A stretch of DNA of 32,819 nt from an uncultured Brachyspira sp. (GCF_949287625.1 NZ_CASEGO010000050.1:1-32819); one strand, 5' to 3'. Shown: positions 1 through 8,380, counted from the stretch's first letter. The notes: generated by a model from the sequence alone, not told the origin. Translations and numbers: made by a program.

Positions 1-112
1 TTTGTGCCAACAAAAGAACTGGGGTGTGGGGCAAAGCCCCGCAAATATCAAAATTTAAAAAATTTATTTTTGACAAACTGTATTTGTTTAGGTATATACT
101 ATAAATATTTAT
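1..112 (-). repeat. Dispersed repeat copy a (edge of window)
   Basis: The only copy in reverse orientation. Its outward end on the plus strand reads TTGACA (70-75), 17 bases, TATATA (93-98) and points against the GH32 gene. Core GGGGCTTTGCCCC at about 28-41. The GH32 frame runs through it. Confidence 0.78.
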
Positions 113-1540
113 ATACTTAATCCCATCAATAAAAATATTTTCACCTAAAGGATAAACAGTAAAAGAACATGTTTTTTCGCCTTTATTAATAAATATTTCA
201 AGAACGGATACATCAGCTATTATTCTAATATCAGATAATAAATCTATTTTTATTTCTATTTTTTGAGCTCCTGATATTCCTTCAAATTTTACATCTTTTC
301 TGTCTATAGTTAATAAACTTTCATTTTTATCATAATTTAAATAAAGTCCTTTTTTACTGCTGTCAGCAAATAATGTCATATCAAAATTATCTTTTATTTG
401 AAACTCAATATCATAAAGATTTTTAGTATTTTTTAAATCTCTTATTTTTCCTTTTCTTTTGCCATTAAATTCTTCTATAGGATAAGTTTTAAATATTCCA
501 TTTTCTATAAAGCATTCTCTAGGTATAGTCATCATTCCGCAGAAATTATTATTATTATCAAAAGGCTTTGACATTCTTATCCAGCCTATCAGGATTCTTC
601 TCTCTCTTTGTTTTTTCTCATCATAATAATTAAAAGTCTGCGGAGCATACATTTCTGATGCTTCATCTAGTAATCCTTTGCTTTCTATATTAAAACTAAA
701 ATTAGTAAAATCCATTTGTCCAGTTAAATACATAGCAATATTTGGATATTCTTCACTTCCAGCCCCCATAGGAGAAAATATTAAAATATCATCATTATTT
801 AATTCAAAAAAATCAGGACATTCCCAGCCCCAGCCGAATTTATCGCTAGTCCATTTACCTTCAAACTCCCATTCATTAAGATCATCACTTTTATAAAATA
901 CAATACTTCCGTTTTTATAATCTTCAGTATCGCCTAGTACCATTCTATAAAAGCCTTCTTTAGTTTTAAAAACTTTAGGGTCTCTCATTTGAGTATTATT
1001 AGCAGATGTTATTAGAGGCGGAAGTATTTTTTTAAATGAATATCCCCCGTCTTCTGAAACAGCATGTATTTGCGAAGGCGTAAATCCGTTAGGGTCTTCC
1101 TGAATAGGTATATTATATTCATTGTATTTTATTTTATGATATTGAACTCCTGTATAAAATATATGCAGTTTACCGTCTTTTTCAATTGCACTTCCAGAAA
1201 AACATCCGTCTTTATCGTATTCATTATCATATTTTAATGCTATATCTTCATACTTCCAATTTAGCATATCTTTACTCGTTGCATGTCCCCAATGAATAGC
1301 ACCCCAGCAAGGAGCAAAAGGATTATACTGATAATATAGATGAAATGTACCATTATAATAGCATAGCCCGTTAGGATCATTAAGCCAGTTTGATTCTGGT
1401 GTGAAATGGTATTTGGGTCTTAGATTTGAATTTAAATTATTCTTATCAAAAGTTTTATTATTATAAATTAAGATACCGATTACAGTTATTATGAATACTA
1501 TAAAAATACCTAATATTATTTTTTTATTAATTAATTTCAT
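1..1540 (-). CDS. Glycoside hydrolase family 32 (fructan/sucrose hydrolase), 3' end outside the window
   Basis: Reading back from the ATG at 1540, the frame stays open to base 1, giving at least 513 residues. Residues 7-25 are a hydrophobic signal or anchor segment, so the enzyme is probably exported or membrane-tethered. The three GH32 catalytic motifs are present: WLNDPNG with nucleophile D55, RDP at 186-188, and the acid/base E240 in WECPDF. The family cleaves beta-fructofuranosides such as sucrose, levan or inulin; the exact substrate cannot be read here. After about residue 475 the frame enters a dispersed repeat (1-112) and is translated as low-complexity sequence (YLNKYSLSK), so the native C-terminus has been replaced or extended. 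Start chosen because it is the first ATG before the signal segment. It has its own promoter at 1726-1754. Family assignment is secure; the C-terminal end is not. Confidence 0.9.
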   Translation of the reverse strand, partial: MKLINKKIILGIFIVFIITVIGILIYNNKTFDKNNLNSNLRPKYHFTPESNWLNDPNGLCYYNGTFHLYYQYNPFAPCWGAIHWGHATSKDMLNWKYEDIALKYDNEYDKDGCFSGSAIEKDGKLHIFYTGVQYHKIKYNEYNIPIQEDPNGFTPSQIHAVSEDGGYSFKKILPPLITSANNTQMRDPKVFKTKEGFYRMVLGDTEDYKNGSIVFYKSDDLNEWEFEGKWTSDKFGWGWECPDFFELNNDDILIFSPMGAGSEEYPNIAMYLTGQMDFTNFSFNIESKGLLDEASEMYAPQTFNYYDEKKQRERRILIGWIRMSKPFDNNNNFCGMMTIPRECFIENGIFKTYPIEEFNGKRKGKIRDLKNTKNLYDIEFQIKDNFDMTLFADSSKKGLYLNYDKNESLLTIDRKDVKFEGISGAQKIEIKIDLLSDIRIIADVSVLEIFINKGEKTCSFTVYPLGENIFIDGIKYINIYSIYLNKYSLSKINFLNFDICGALPHTPVLLLAQ

Positions 1541-1725
1541 ATTTTATCCTATTTTTGTGTTTTTATGTTTGATTAATAATTTTTTAATAGAAAATTAATT
1601 CTTAATATTATATTAAAAAACATTTATGTAATTATTAAAAAGAATTATTTTTTATTTTGACATGTTATATTTGAACTGAATTAATATATAAATAATAAAA
1701 CTCCTAGAGGATCTTCTGTATTATT

Positions 1726-1754
1726 ATTGTATATAATACAAAAGTAAATGTCAA
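1726..1754 (-). promoter_or_regulatory. Sigma70-type promoter of the GH32 gene
   Basis: On the minus strand TTGACA (1754-1749), a 17-base spacer, then TACAAT (1731-1726). This predicts a leader of about 180 nt before the ATG at 1540. The leader begins with GATCCTCTAGGAG, a small inverted repeat at about 1701-1713. The rest of the 1541-1800 gap is AT-rich with nothing else I can name. Confidence 0.7.
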
Positions 1755-1814
1755 GAAAGTATTTGATATTTAATAAAAAGAATGATATTGAGTTTGATAA
1801 TTTTGTATAAAAAT

Positions 1815-1845
1815 AAAGGAGACGTAATGATTACGTCTCCTTTTT
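1815..1845 (-). terminator. Intrinsic terminator after the outer-membrane protein gene
   Basis: A perfect 13-bp stem (1815-1827 with 1831-1843) encloses a 3-base loop, with T-runs on both sides. It lies 15 bases past the stop of the gene at 1860-2504 and can work in both directions. Confidence 0.85.
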
Positions 1846-1859
1846 ATGTTATATATTAA

Positions 1860-2504
1860 TTAAAATCTTAATCCCACTTCAGCACCTAAATCAAAAGAAG
1901 AGAATTTTGTATTGAATGAAGGGTTTGTAGTTTCTGCCAAAGGTATATCATAAGAAGCATATACCCCAAGAACTATATTGAGAGGCAATATAAAATCTAC
2001 AGAAGCCTTAACATAAGGTATATATGGATTTTTAAAATTTTCTTTTATCTTTTTTAAATCATATCCTTGAGAAGTATATCCTCCGTCGCTTTCTCTAAAA
2101 TAGCTGCTTCCGCCTAAAGGTATTTTTACTCCAGCTCCTACTCCTATAGATACAAACCAAACATCTATTCTTGGCAGTATACCTATCATTAAACTGTCAA
2201 AAACAAGACCTCCTTTTGATTTTTCATCTATTGCCGATTTAAATGCAAATACATCTCTGTTATATCCTAAATCCAAACCTAAACCTAATGATAAATATTC
2301 AAAACCAAAATAATAAGCAGGCTGAACATGAATACCAAATTCAAAACCAACATCAGATTTTAAACTTGATGAATCATTACCGCTAAAACTGCTGAAACTT
2401 GCTCCAAGAGGAACAAGCAAACCTAAACTAAATCCTGTCTTTGCCATAAGTCCGCTGCTTATGCTCATAATTAATATGCTTGTTATTATTATTAATTTTT
2501 TCAT
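1860..2504 (-). CDS. Outer-membrane beta-barrel protein
   Basis: 214 residues. Residues 1-21 form a signal peptide with likely cleavage after GLMA. The rest alternates hydrophobic and polar residues in short strands rich in Gly, Tyr and Phe, and the chain ends in GLRF; a terminal Phe is typical of proteins inserted by the BAM complex. This fits a small 8-10-strand barrel of the OmpA/opacity-like type, common in spirochaetes. I do not recognise a specific family and no ligand can be proposed. AAGGATA lies just before the ATG. It is a single-gene unit, with promoter at 2638-2666 and terminator at 1815-1845. Confidence 0.75.
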   Translation of the reverse strand: MKKLIIITSILIMSISSGLMAKTGFSLGLLVPLGASFSSFSGNDSSSLKSDVGFEFGIHVQPAYYFGFEYLSLGLGLDLGYNRDVFAFKSAIDEKSKGGLVFDSLMIGILPRIDVWFVSIGVGAGVKIPLGGSSYFRESDGGYTSQGYDLKKIKENFKNPYIPYVKASVDFILPLNIVLGVYASYDIPLAETTNPSFNTKFSSFDLGAEVGLRF

Positions 2505-2637
2505 TTCATTATCCTTTTTTGATTATTATCTATATAATAAACTACAGCTATAGAAAAAAATAAACTATATATAGTTTGTTTTTTGTTCATTCATTCTATG
2601 TGCTGTAATGTAGCTTGTATTTATTATTATTATTATA

Positions 2638-2666
2638 ATTGTAAGAGTGCTCTAACTTTTTTGCAA
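2638..2666 (-). promoter_or_regulatory. Promoter of the outer-membrane protein gene
   Basis: On the minus strand TTGCAA (2666-2661), 17 bases, TACAAT (2643-2638). The spacer contains the near-palindrome AGAGCACTCT (2645-2654). The leader contains a perfect 16-base palindrome, AAACTATATATAGTTT (2562-2577). Either could be a regulator site; neither matches an operator I know. Confidence 0.6.
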
Positions 2667-2731
2667 GTCTTTTCATGTATTTTTTAACATTCGACTGAAT
2701 TGTTAAAACATACAAAAGTTGTAAAATAAGA

Positions 2732-2759
2732 TTGCAATAAATAATAAATAGTATATGTT
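2732..2759 (+). promoter_or_regulatory. Possible promoter of the mmd operon
   Basis: TTGCAA (2732-2737), 16 bases, TATGTT (2754-2759), about 60 bases before the mmdA ATG. An overlapping alternative is TTGTAA (2719-2724), 17 bases, TAATAA. The divergent outer-membrane protein promoter is 66 bases away; the 314-base gap holds only these two promoters and the palindromes listed with the other one. Confidence 0.45.
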
Positions 2760-2818
2760 TTATAAAGGCATTAAAAATCTAATAATTAGACAAAAAATCT
2801 AATAAGGACTTAAAAAAT

Positions 2819-4363
2819 ATGCAAGAAAAAATCAATGAACTTAGAAAAAGAAAAGAGAAAATAGAAAAGGCTGGCGGAGAAGACAAAATAGAAGAACGCC
2901 ATAAAAAAGGGAAATTAACTGCAAGAGAACGTATTTTACAGTTGTTAGATGAAAATACGTTCTGTGAGATAGATGCTTTTATAGAGCATAGATGCAGTGA
3001 TTTTGGTATGGAAAAAAACAAAGTAGCTGGGGAAGGTGTAGTTACAGGATACGGAAAAATTAATGGAAGACAAGTATGTATATATGCTCAGGACTTTACT
3101 GTAATAGGCGGTTCATTAGGACAAATGCATGCTGCAAAAATTTGTAAAGTACAGGATATGGCAATAAAGCTGGGCTGTCCTTGCATAGGTATTAATGATT
3201 CTGGCGGAGCGAGAATACAGGAAGGTATTGATTCATTAAGAGGATACGGCGATATTTTCTACAGAAACGTTCAGGCTTCTGGAGTGATACCGCAGATATG
3301 TGTTATAATGGGACCTTGTGCTGGAGGAGCTGTTTATTCGCCTGCTTTGATGGATTTTATATTTATGACTGATAAGAGCTCAAACATGTTTATTACTGGT
3401 CCTCAGGTAGTAAAAGCTGTAACAGGAGAACAGGTTTCTGCTGAAGAGCTTGGAGGAGCTTATGTTCACAGTAAAACTTCAGGTGTTGCTTCTTTAATGT
3501 TCCCAGATGAAGTATCTACTTTGGAAGGAGTAAAAACATTACTTTCATACATACCTCAAAACAACTTGGAAGATGTGCCTTTAGAAAATACAGGTGATGA
3601 CCCTAACAGAAATGATGAAGAGTTATCTAATATACTTCCAGACAGTCCTAATAAACCATATGATATAAAAGAAGTTATAAAAAGAGTGGTTGATAATGGA
3701 GAGTTCTTTGAGCTTCAGCCTTTATTTGCTACTAATATAGTTATATGTTTTGCACGTCTTGACGGAAAATCAGTTGGTATAATAGCCAATCAGCCTAATT
3801 CTATGGCAGGCGTACTCGATATTAATGCAGCAGACAAAGCGGCGAGATTTATACGTTTCTGCGATAGTTTTAATATTCCTCTGATTACATTAGTTGATAC
3901 TGCAGGATATTTACCTGGGGTAGGGCAGGAGCATAATGGAGTTATAAGACATGGTGCTAAACTTTTATATGCTTATTCAGAGGCTACTGCTCCTAAAATT
4001 ACTCTCATTATAAGAAAATCATACGGCGGAGCTTATATAGCTATGTGTTCTAAACATTTGGGTGCTGATATGGTTTATGCTTGGCCTTCTGCTGAGATTG
4101 CTGTTATGGGTCCGGACGGAGCTGCTAATATCATATTCAAAAAAGAAATAGAAAAAGCTGATGACCCTAAAAAAGTAAGAGCTGAAAAAATAGAAGAGTA
4201 TAAAAAAGAGTTTGCCAATCCTTACAGAGCTGCTGTAAGAGGATATGTTGATGATGTAATTGAGCCTGAATATACTAGAAGCTATCTTATTAATGCTTTG
4301 CATCTTTTAAAAAGCAAAAGAGAAACAAGACTTCCTAGAAAACATGGTAATATACCTCTATAA
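2819..4363 (+). CDS. mmdA: Methylmalonyl-CoA decarboxylase alpha subunit (carboxyltransferase)
   Basis: 514 residues, the usual length for acyl-CoA carboxyltransferases of the PccB/MmdA type. The N-terminus (KLTARERILQLLD), the oxyanion-forming glycines in NDSGGARIQEG and the CT motif PGVGQEHNGVIRHGAKLLYA are all present. The subunit moves the carboxyl group from methylmalonyl-CoA to the biotin on MmdC; the membrane subunit MmdB then releases CO2 and exports Na+. A glutaconyl-CoA or malonyl-CoA substrate cannot be excluded from sequence alone. An oxaloacetate enzyme is unlikely because its alpha subunit belongs to a different family. The gene order A-D-C-B is the one known from Propionigenium. 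AAGGA precedes the ATG by about 10 bases. Confidence 0.88.
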   Translation: MQEKINELRKRKEKIEKAGGEDKIEERHKKGKLTARERILQLLDENTFCEIDAFIEHRCSDFGMEKNKVAGEGVVTGYGKINGRQVCIYAQDFTVIGGSLGQMHAAKICKVQDMAIKLGCPCIGINDSGGARIQEGIDSLRGYGDIFYRNVQASGVIPQICVIMGPCAGGAVYSPALMDFIFMTDKSSNMFITGPQVVKAVTGEQVSAEELGGAYVHSKTSGVASLMFPDEVSTLEGVKTLLSYIPQNNLEDVPLENTGDDPNRNDEELSNILPDSPNKPYDIKEVIKRVVDNGEFFELQPLFATNIVICFARLDGKSVGIIANQPNSMAGVLDINAADKAARFIRFCDSFNIPLITLVDTAGYLPGVGQEHNGVIRHGAKLLYAYSEATAPKITLIIRKSYGGAYIAMCSKHLGADMVYAWPSAEIAVMGPDGAANIIFKKEIEKADDPKKVRAEKIEEYKKEFANPYRAAVRGYVDDVIEPEYTRSYLINALHLLKSKRETRLPRKHGNIPL

Positions 4364-4394
4364 AATTTAATTTTAAATTAAAAAGGAGAATTAA

Positions 4395-4712
4395 ATGGAA
4401 CATAATGCAGCTATTACAATATTTGGTATATTATCTGTTTTTATAGTCGCTTTAGTTTTTTATATATTATCTGTAGTTTTGGGTATCATATTCAAAAGCA
4501 GAAATATTAAAAAAGAAGAAGAAATCAGTAAAGTAATAGAAGATAGTAAAACTAAAGAAGAAGACTTGCTTGATGATACAGAGCTTGTCGCTGTTATTAC
4601 TGCGGCAATTTCAGCTTATACAGGTATGTCTAATAATAAATTTATAATTACTTCTATAGAGGAATCTAAAACTCCTATATGGGGTATGGCTGACAGAGTA
4701 AATATAAAATAA
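4395..4712 (+). CDS. mmdD: Decarboxylase delta subunit (OadG/MmdD type)
   Basis: 105 residues. One membrane helix (about residues 10-33) is followed by a charged cytoplasmic stretch and a short conserved end (AVITAAISAYTGMS). Subunits of this type hold the carboxyltransferase and the membrane subunit together. The sequence is poorly conserved in the family, so the call rests on size, single N-terminal helix and position between mmdA and mmdC. AAAAGGAG precedes the ATG; it lies 31 bases after mmdA. Confidence 0.8.
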   Translation: MEHNAAITIFGILSVFIVALVFYILSVVLGIIFKSRNIKKEEEISKVIEDSKTKEEDLLDDTELVAVITAAISAYTGMSNNKFIITSIEESKTPIWGMADRVNIK

Positions 4713-4823
4713 TTATTTTTTATCTGTAAACTACAATTTTTAATAAAGTTTTAAACAAATATAAGTAAATTAACTTTTATCATAAAAATAAATATTAATA
4801 AATATTTTGGAGAAGATATCATT

Positions 4824-5228
4824 ATGACTAAACAATACAAAATCACTGTTAATGGAAAAACTTACGATGTATCAGTAGAAGAAGTTAAACAAGAGAAAGT
4901 AAGAGTTTCTGCCCCTGTTGTTCAGGCACAGACTCAAGCACCTAAACCATCTCCTGTAGAGCAAGCAAAACCAGTTGTTCAGGCAGCTTCTCCTTCTGCT
5001 GCTATAGATGAAAATGCTGTATCAGTAAAAGCAACTATGCCGGGTACTATAGTATCATTCAGTGTTGCTGTTGGAGATAAAGTTACCGAAGGTCAGGTTG
5101 TAGCAATATTAGAGGCTATGAAAATGGAAAATGAACTTACTGCTCCTGCTTCCGGAGAGGTAAAATCTATACATGTTGAGAAAGGTTCATCTGTAGTTGA
5201 AGGTCAAGTTATATTGCAGATTAAGTAA
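4824..5228 (+). CDS. mmdC: Biotin carboxyl carrier subunit
   Basis: 134 residues in three parts: a short N-terminal domain (1-25), a flexible Ala/Pro/Gln/Val-rich linker (about 28-62), and a biotinyl domain (about 65-134) with the attachment motif EAMKMEN. The biotinylated lysine is K100. The swinging arm carries carboxybiotin from MmdA to MmdB. BirA, encoded about 14 kb away in this window, is the expected modifying enzyme. SD GGAG precedes the ATG; the 111 bases upstream are AT-rich and contain no clear promoter, so it is probably co-transcribed with mmdAD. Confidence 0.9.
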   Translation: MTKQYKITVNGKTYDVSVEEVKQEKVRVSAPVVQAQTQAPKPSPVEQAKPVVQAASPSAAIDENAVSVKATMPGTIVSFSVAVGDKVTEGQVVAILEAMKMENELTAPASGEVKSIHVEKGSSVVEGQVILQIK

Positions 5229-5244
5229 TATTTAAGGGGTAGAT

Positions 5245-6372
5245 ATGAATAATGCTTTAGGTTTGGATTTTAACAATTTACTTACTGGTTTTTATCCGCC
5301 GACTGTTGCCCAAATTATAATGATACTTTTAGGAGCTTATCTTATATATATGTCAATATACTATAAGAGAAAACCTTTGCTTCTTCTTCCTATGGGAGTT
5401 GCAATACTCGCTTCTAACATGCCTCTTCCTAAACTTACAGAAGATGTTGTAAGAGGATTTTTGGGGCTTCTTCATCAGGGAGCTGACAGCGGTATTTATC
5501 CGGTATTGGTATTTTTTGCAGTAGGTACTATGATAGATTTAGGGCTCGTACTTGCTGACCCTAAAAATTTCTTTATTGGAGCTAGTTCGCAGATAGGTAT
5601 ACTTGTAGTATTTTATATTATGAGTTCTTTGAATATATCAGAAGGCTTATCGGCTGCTGCTGCTATTATTGGTGCTGCTGACGGAGCTTTGGCTATGTAT
5701 ATGTCTTCGCTTATTACAGAGCCTAGATATTTTGCTGCTATTGTTATGGCGGCTTATCTTTATATGGAGCTTCTTCCAGTATTACAATCTGGGCTTACGA
5801 AAGTTTTAACTACTTCTAAAGAAAGAAAAATTCCTATGAATTATTTAAGACAGGTTTCAAGAGGTGAGAAAATTATATTTGCTGTTATTGCTATGGGGCT
5901 TTGCGGTATATTTTTAGCTAATTCTTTTCCTCTTATAGCTGCTCTTTTATTTGGAAGTATTTTAAGAGAATCTGACATTATTAAAAATTTCTCTGTTACT
6001 TTACAGAAATCTTTAACTGGAATACTTACTATGCTTATAGGAATGGCAATAGGCTCTTCTGCGACAGCTCAGTATTTTATGACATTAGATACTGTTTTAA
6101 TATTTTTATTTGGAATAGTGTCATTAGTATTAAGTACAGCAATCGGTATACTTGCAGCAAAACTTATTAATGTATTATCAGGCGGAAAAGTTAATCCTAT
6201 AATAGGTTCTGCAGGTTTAAGTGCTTTTCCAGTTCCTGCTTGGGGAGCACATGTTTACGGTCAGGAGAATAGTTCTTCAAACTGTCTGCTTCTTCATGCT
6301 ATGGCTGTTAATATATCTGGTATTATATCGGGTGCTGTTGTTATGGGTATACTTATTACATTTTTTCATTGA
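5245..6372 (+). CDS. mmdB: Sodium-pumping decarboxylase beta subunit (MmdB/OadB/GcdB)
   Basis: 375 residues, strongly hydrophobic, with roughly nine or more membrane segments. The conserved Asp-containing motif GAADGALAMY and the region-VIII motif NPIIGSAGLS are both visible; the second keeps the Asn, Gly and Ser spaced exactly as in the Klebsiella OadB residues N373, G377 and S382 that were linked to Na+ transport and decarboxylation. The protein decarboxylates carboxybiotin and exports Na+ across the inner membrane. SD AAGGGG; 16 bases after mmdC. Last gene of the operon, followed by a terminator at 6411. Confidence 0.9.
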   Translation: MNNALGLDFNNLLTGFYPPTVAQIIMILLGAYLIYMSIYYKRKPLLLLPMGVAILASNMPLPKLTEDVVRGFLGLLHQGADSGIYPVLVFFAVGTMIDLGLVLADPKNFFIGASSQIGILVVFYIMSSLNISEGLSAAAAIIGAADGALAMYMSSLITEPRYFAAIVMAAYLYMELLPVLQSGLTKVLTTSKERKIPMNYLRQVSRGEKIIFAVIAMGLCGIFLANSFPLIAALLFGSILRESDIIKNFSVTLQKSLTGILTMLIGMAIGSSATAQYFMTLDTVLIFLFGIVSLVLSTAIGILAAKLINVLSGGKVNPIIGSAGLSAFPVPAWGAHVYGQENSSSNCLLLHAMAVNISGIISGAVVMGILITFFH

Positions 6373-6410
6373 TATATAATAATATTTTTGAATAAATTAA
6401 TTGTTTTTTG

Positions 6411-6447
6411 CTCTGCTGTTTTTATAAAAATAGCAGAGTTTTTTTAT
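6411..6447 (+). terminator. Terminator of the mmd operon
   Basis: Stem CTCTGCT (6411-6417) pairs with AGCAGAG (6432-6438); the inner TTTTTATAAAAA extends it. A run of T follows directly. Confidence 0.88.
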
Positions 6448-6514
6448 TTATTAGACTTGTTTCAAAACTAAATTTCTTAATATTTATACTTTTTTAATTT
6501 AATATTTTTTTTAA

Positions 6515-6737
6515 TTATAGTTGGGGCTTTGCCCCAAACCCCACTTCTTTTGTGACGCTGTCCGCCTTCGGTGTGCCACAAAGAAGCAGGCACAGCCCGC
6601 AGTCGCGAAAGGCTGCATTTTATACTGAATTTAGTAATTTATTTTACATATAAAACATAATTAGTACGATTTAATAATAATTTCTACATTTGCACTTTCG
6701 CAAAGCGTATCCGAGTTTATTGAGAATATGAAAATTA
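6515..6737 (+). repeat. Dispersed repeat copy b, both ends missing
   Basis: Shares the core GGGGCTTTGCCCC, the CTTCTTTTGTG/CACAAAGAAG hairpin arms, the internal block ending in AAAACATAATTAGTAC and the block GCGTATCCGAG with the other copies. Neither end with TTGACA-N17-TATATA is recognisable, so it looks like a decayed copy. It reaches to the 3' end of hicA. Apart from this copy and the mmd terminator, the 6373-6742 gap is empty. Confidence 0.75.
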
Positions 6738-6742
6738 TTTTT

Positions 6743-6949
6743 TTATAATTCATCTTCTGATATTTCAGTTAATTTTAATAACTTTTTCAAAAGACCTATT
6801 TTTAAATCATCATTTTTATGTACTGGAATAGATATTCTTAAATCACTTCCAGATTTTATGTATATAAAATGACTCCCATTAATTCTAGCAAGTATCCAGC
6901 CATGCTCTTCTAGTAATTTGCAGAATTTTTTACCGCTTATTGTTTTCAT
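6743..6949 (-). CDS. hicA: HicA-type mRNA interferase toxin
   Basis: 68 residues, full length for HicA. The double-stranded-RNA-binding-like fold is suggested by ISGKKFCKLLEEHGW, the catalytic His region NGSHFIYIK and the basic end IGLLKKLLKL. Toxins of this family cleave mRNA on ribosomes and are neutralised by HicB. The ATG overlaps the hicB stop by four bases (ATGA), so translation is coupled. Order here is antitoxin first, the reverse of the Escherichia coli arrangement but known elsewhere. The pair sits between repeat copies b and c. Confidence 0.85.
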   Translation of the reverse strand: MKTISGKKFCKLLEEHGWILARINGSHFIYIKSGSDLRISIPVHKNDDLKIGLLKKLLKLTEISEDEL

Positions 6950-7146
6950 AAAACTACATCAATAGTTTTTATCATATTTTCTTTAGAGTATTCTTCAATA
7001 TCAACAGAAAGACAGCCTTCAATAGCCTCTTTAATGTTTAATTCTAGTTCTTCCATAGTATCAGCCTGAGTAAAGCAGCCTTTTATGGAAGGAACTTCAG
7101 CCCATAAACCGTCTTCATCTTCATGAACAATGACTTTAAAAACCAT
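6946..7146 (-). CDS. hicB: HicB-type antitoxin
   Basis: 66 residues. The HicB partial RNase-H-like domain is clear: it starts with a strand pair ending in DGLWAEVPSIKGC and continues with a helix (TMEELELNIKEAIEGCL). There is no C-terminal helix-turn-helix or ribbon-helix-helix domain, so DNA binding and self-repression by this short form are uncertain. GAGGTG lies six bases before the ATG. The only good upstream promoter is the outward-facing end of repeat copy c (7193-7221). Confidence 0.85.
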   Translation of the reverse strand: MVFKVIVHEDEDGLWAEVPSIKGCFTQADTMEELELNIKEAIEGCLSVDIEEYSKENMIKTIDVVL

Positions 7147-7190
7147 AAAAACACCTCAAAATTAATTATATTTTATATTAAATAAAAAAC

Positions 7191-7370
7191 AATATATACC
7201 TAAAAAAATATGGTTTGTCAAAATTAATTTTTTAAATTTTGTTATTTGCGGGGACTAGCCTCACATGTCATACTTCTTTTGCGACCGAAGGAAGTACTGT
7301 TAAGTATGGTGTGCAGCGGGAAAAAGTTGAATAAAAAAATTGACAAACTTAAAAAATTTCAGTATAAATT
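7191..7370 (+). repeat. Dispersed repeat copy c, short, with outward promoters at both ends
   Basis: Left end, minus strand: TTGACA (7221-7216), 17 bases, TATATA (7198-7193), pointing at hicBA. Right end, plus strand: TTGACA (7340-7345), 17 bases, TATAAA (7363-7368), pointing into the 3' end of the TPR gene. The middle is shortened and contains the module CGACCGAAGGAAGTACTG also found in copy e. It ends 17 bases from the TPR stop codon. ORFs inside it are not genes. Confidence 0.8.
7193..7221 (-). promoter_or_regulatory. hicBA promoter supplied by repeat copy c
   Basis: TTGACA, 17 bases, TATATA on the minus strand, predicted start about 40 bases before hicB. All of it is repeat sequence. Confidence 0.65.
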
Positions 7371-7386
7371 ACCATCAATGCTTTAT

Positions 7387-8262
7387 TTATCTCAAGCCAT
7401 ATTGATTTTGAATATTTTGTATATTTTCTCTAGCATATTCATCATTAGGGTCTAATTCTAAAGCCTTTTTATAATCTTTTAAGGCATCTTCATACTGTCC
7501 TAAATTTTTTTTAGCAATTCCTCTGTTATTATAAGCATAACTATAATTAGGGTCTAGCTCTATAGCCTTATCATAGTCTTTAATAGCTTCTCGATACTGT
7601 CCTAAATTTTCTTTAGATACTCCTCTGTTATTATAAACATCGCTATAACTAGGGTTTAATTCTATAGATTTATCAAAATCTTTAATAGCTTCTTTATATT
7701 GTCCTAAATTTCCTTTAGCAAGTCCCCTGTTATTATAAGCATTACTATCATTAGGGTCTAACTCTATTGCTTTGTTATAGTCTTTAATAGCTTCTTCATA
7801 CTGTCCTAAATATTTTTTAGCAATTCCTCTGTTATTATAAGCATTACTATAATTAGGGTTTAACTCTATTGCTTTGTCATAGTCTTTTATAGATTCTTCA
7901 TACTGTCCTAAATTTTTTTTAGCAATTCCTCTGTTATTATAAGAATCACTATCATTAGGGTTTAACTCTATTGCTTTATCATAGTCTTTAATAGCTTCTT
8001 CATACTGTCCTAGATTATATTTGGCAATTCCTCTGTTATTATAAGAATCAATATCATTAGGATTTAACTCTATAGCTTTATCATAGTCTTTTATAGCTTC
8101 TTTATACTGTCCTAAATTTTCTTTAGATACTCCTCTGTTATAATAAGCATTACTGTTATTAGGAGCTAACTCTATTACTTTATCAAAAGATTCTATAGCT
8201 TCTTTGTATTTTCTCTCTTTAAAATAATTTAAACCTTCTTCATAATATTGTTCTGATGACAT
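7387..8262 (-). CDS. Protein of eight tandem TPR units
   Basis: 291 residues made almost wholly of eight 34-residue tetratricopeptide repeats (about 3-274), each close to the pattern YNNRGIAKxNLGQYEEAIKDYDKAIELNPND. No signal peptide or membrane segment, so probably a cytoplasmic protein-binding scaffold. The repeats are also very alike at DNA level (102-base period), which favours gain or loss of units by recombination. Partner unknown. SD GAGG lies six bases before the ATG. It is not in an operon; repeat copy c follows it. Confidence 0.85.
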   Translation of the reverse strand: MSSEQYYEEGLNYFKERKYKEAIESFDKVIELAPNNSNAYYNRGVSKENLGQYKEAIKDYDKAIELNPNDIDSYNNRGIAKYNLGQYEEAIKDYDKAIELNPNDSDSYNNRGIAKKNLGQYEESIKDYDKAIELNPNYSNAYNNRGIAKKYLGQYEEAIKDYNKAIELDPNDSNAYNNRGLAKGNLGQYKEAIKDFDKSIELNPSYSDVYNNRGVSKENLGQYREAIKDYDKAIELDPNYSYAYNNRGIAKKNLGQYEDALKDYKKALELDPNDEYARENIQNIQNQYGLR

Positions 8263-8295
8263 ATTTTACCTCAAATAATTTTTTATTATAAAAAT

Positions 8296-8323
8296 AATAT
8301 ATATCATTTTTTAGTATTTACAA
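8296..8323 (-). promoter_or_regulatory. Possible promoter of the TPR gene
   Basis: On the minus strand TTGTAA (8323-8318), 16 bases, TATATT (8301-8296), about 30 bases upstream of the ATG. Weak match in an AT-rich region. Confidence 0.4.
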
Positions 8324-8380
8324 GTTAATATTATTAAAACCCCACCCTCTAGGCTAATTATTTTTATTTGAAATTATGAC

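Noticed and set aside
678..896. 72-residue plus-strand ORF
   Set aside because: Antisense shadow of the GH32 gene, which carries the catalytic motifs on the other strand.
2819..6372. Reading the decarboxylase operon as oxaloacetate decarboxylase
   Set aside because: The alpha subunit is of the acyl-CoA carboxyltransferase type and the biotin domain is a separate gene, as in mmd operons.
7246..7455. 69-residue plus-strand ORF
   Set aside because: Starts in repeat copy c and runs antisense into the TPR gene.
7400..8250. Regular 102-base repeats as a possible CRISPR array
   Set aside because: The units are contiguous coding TPRs with no spacers.
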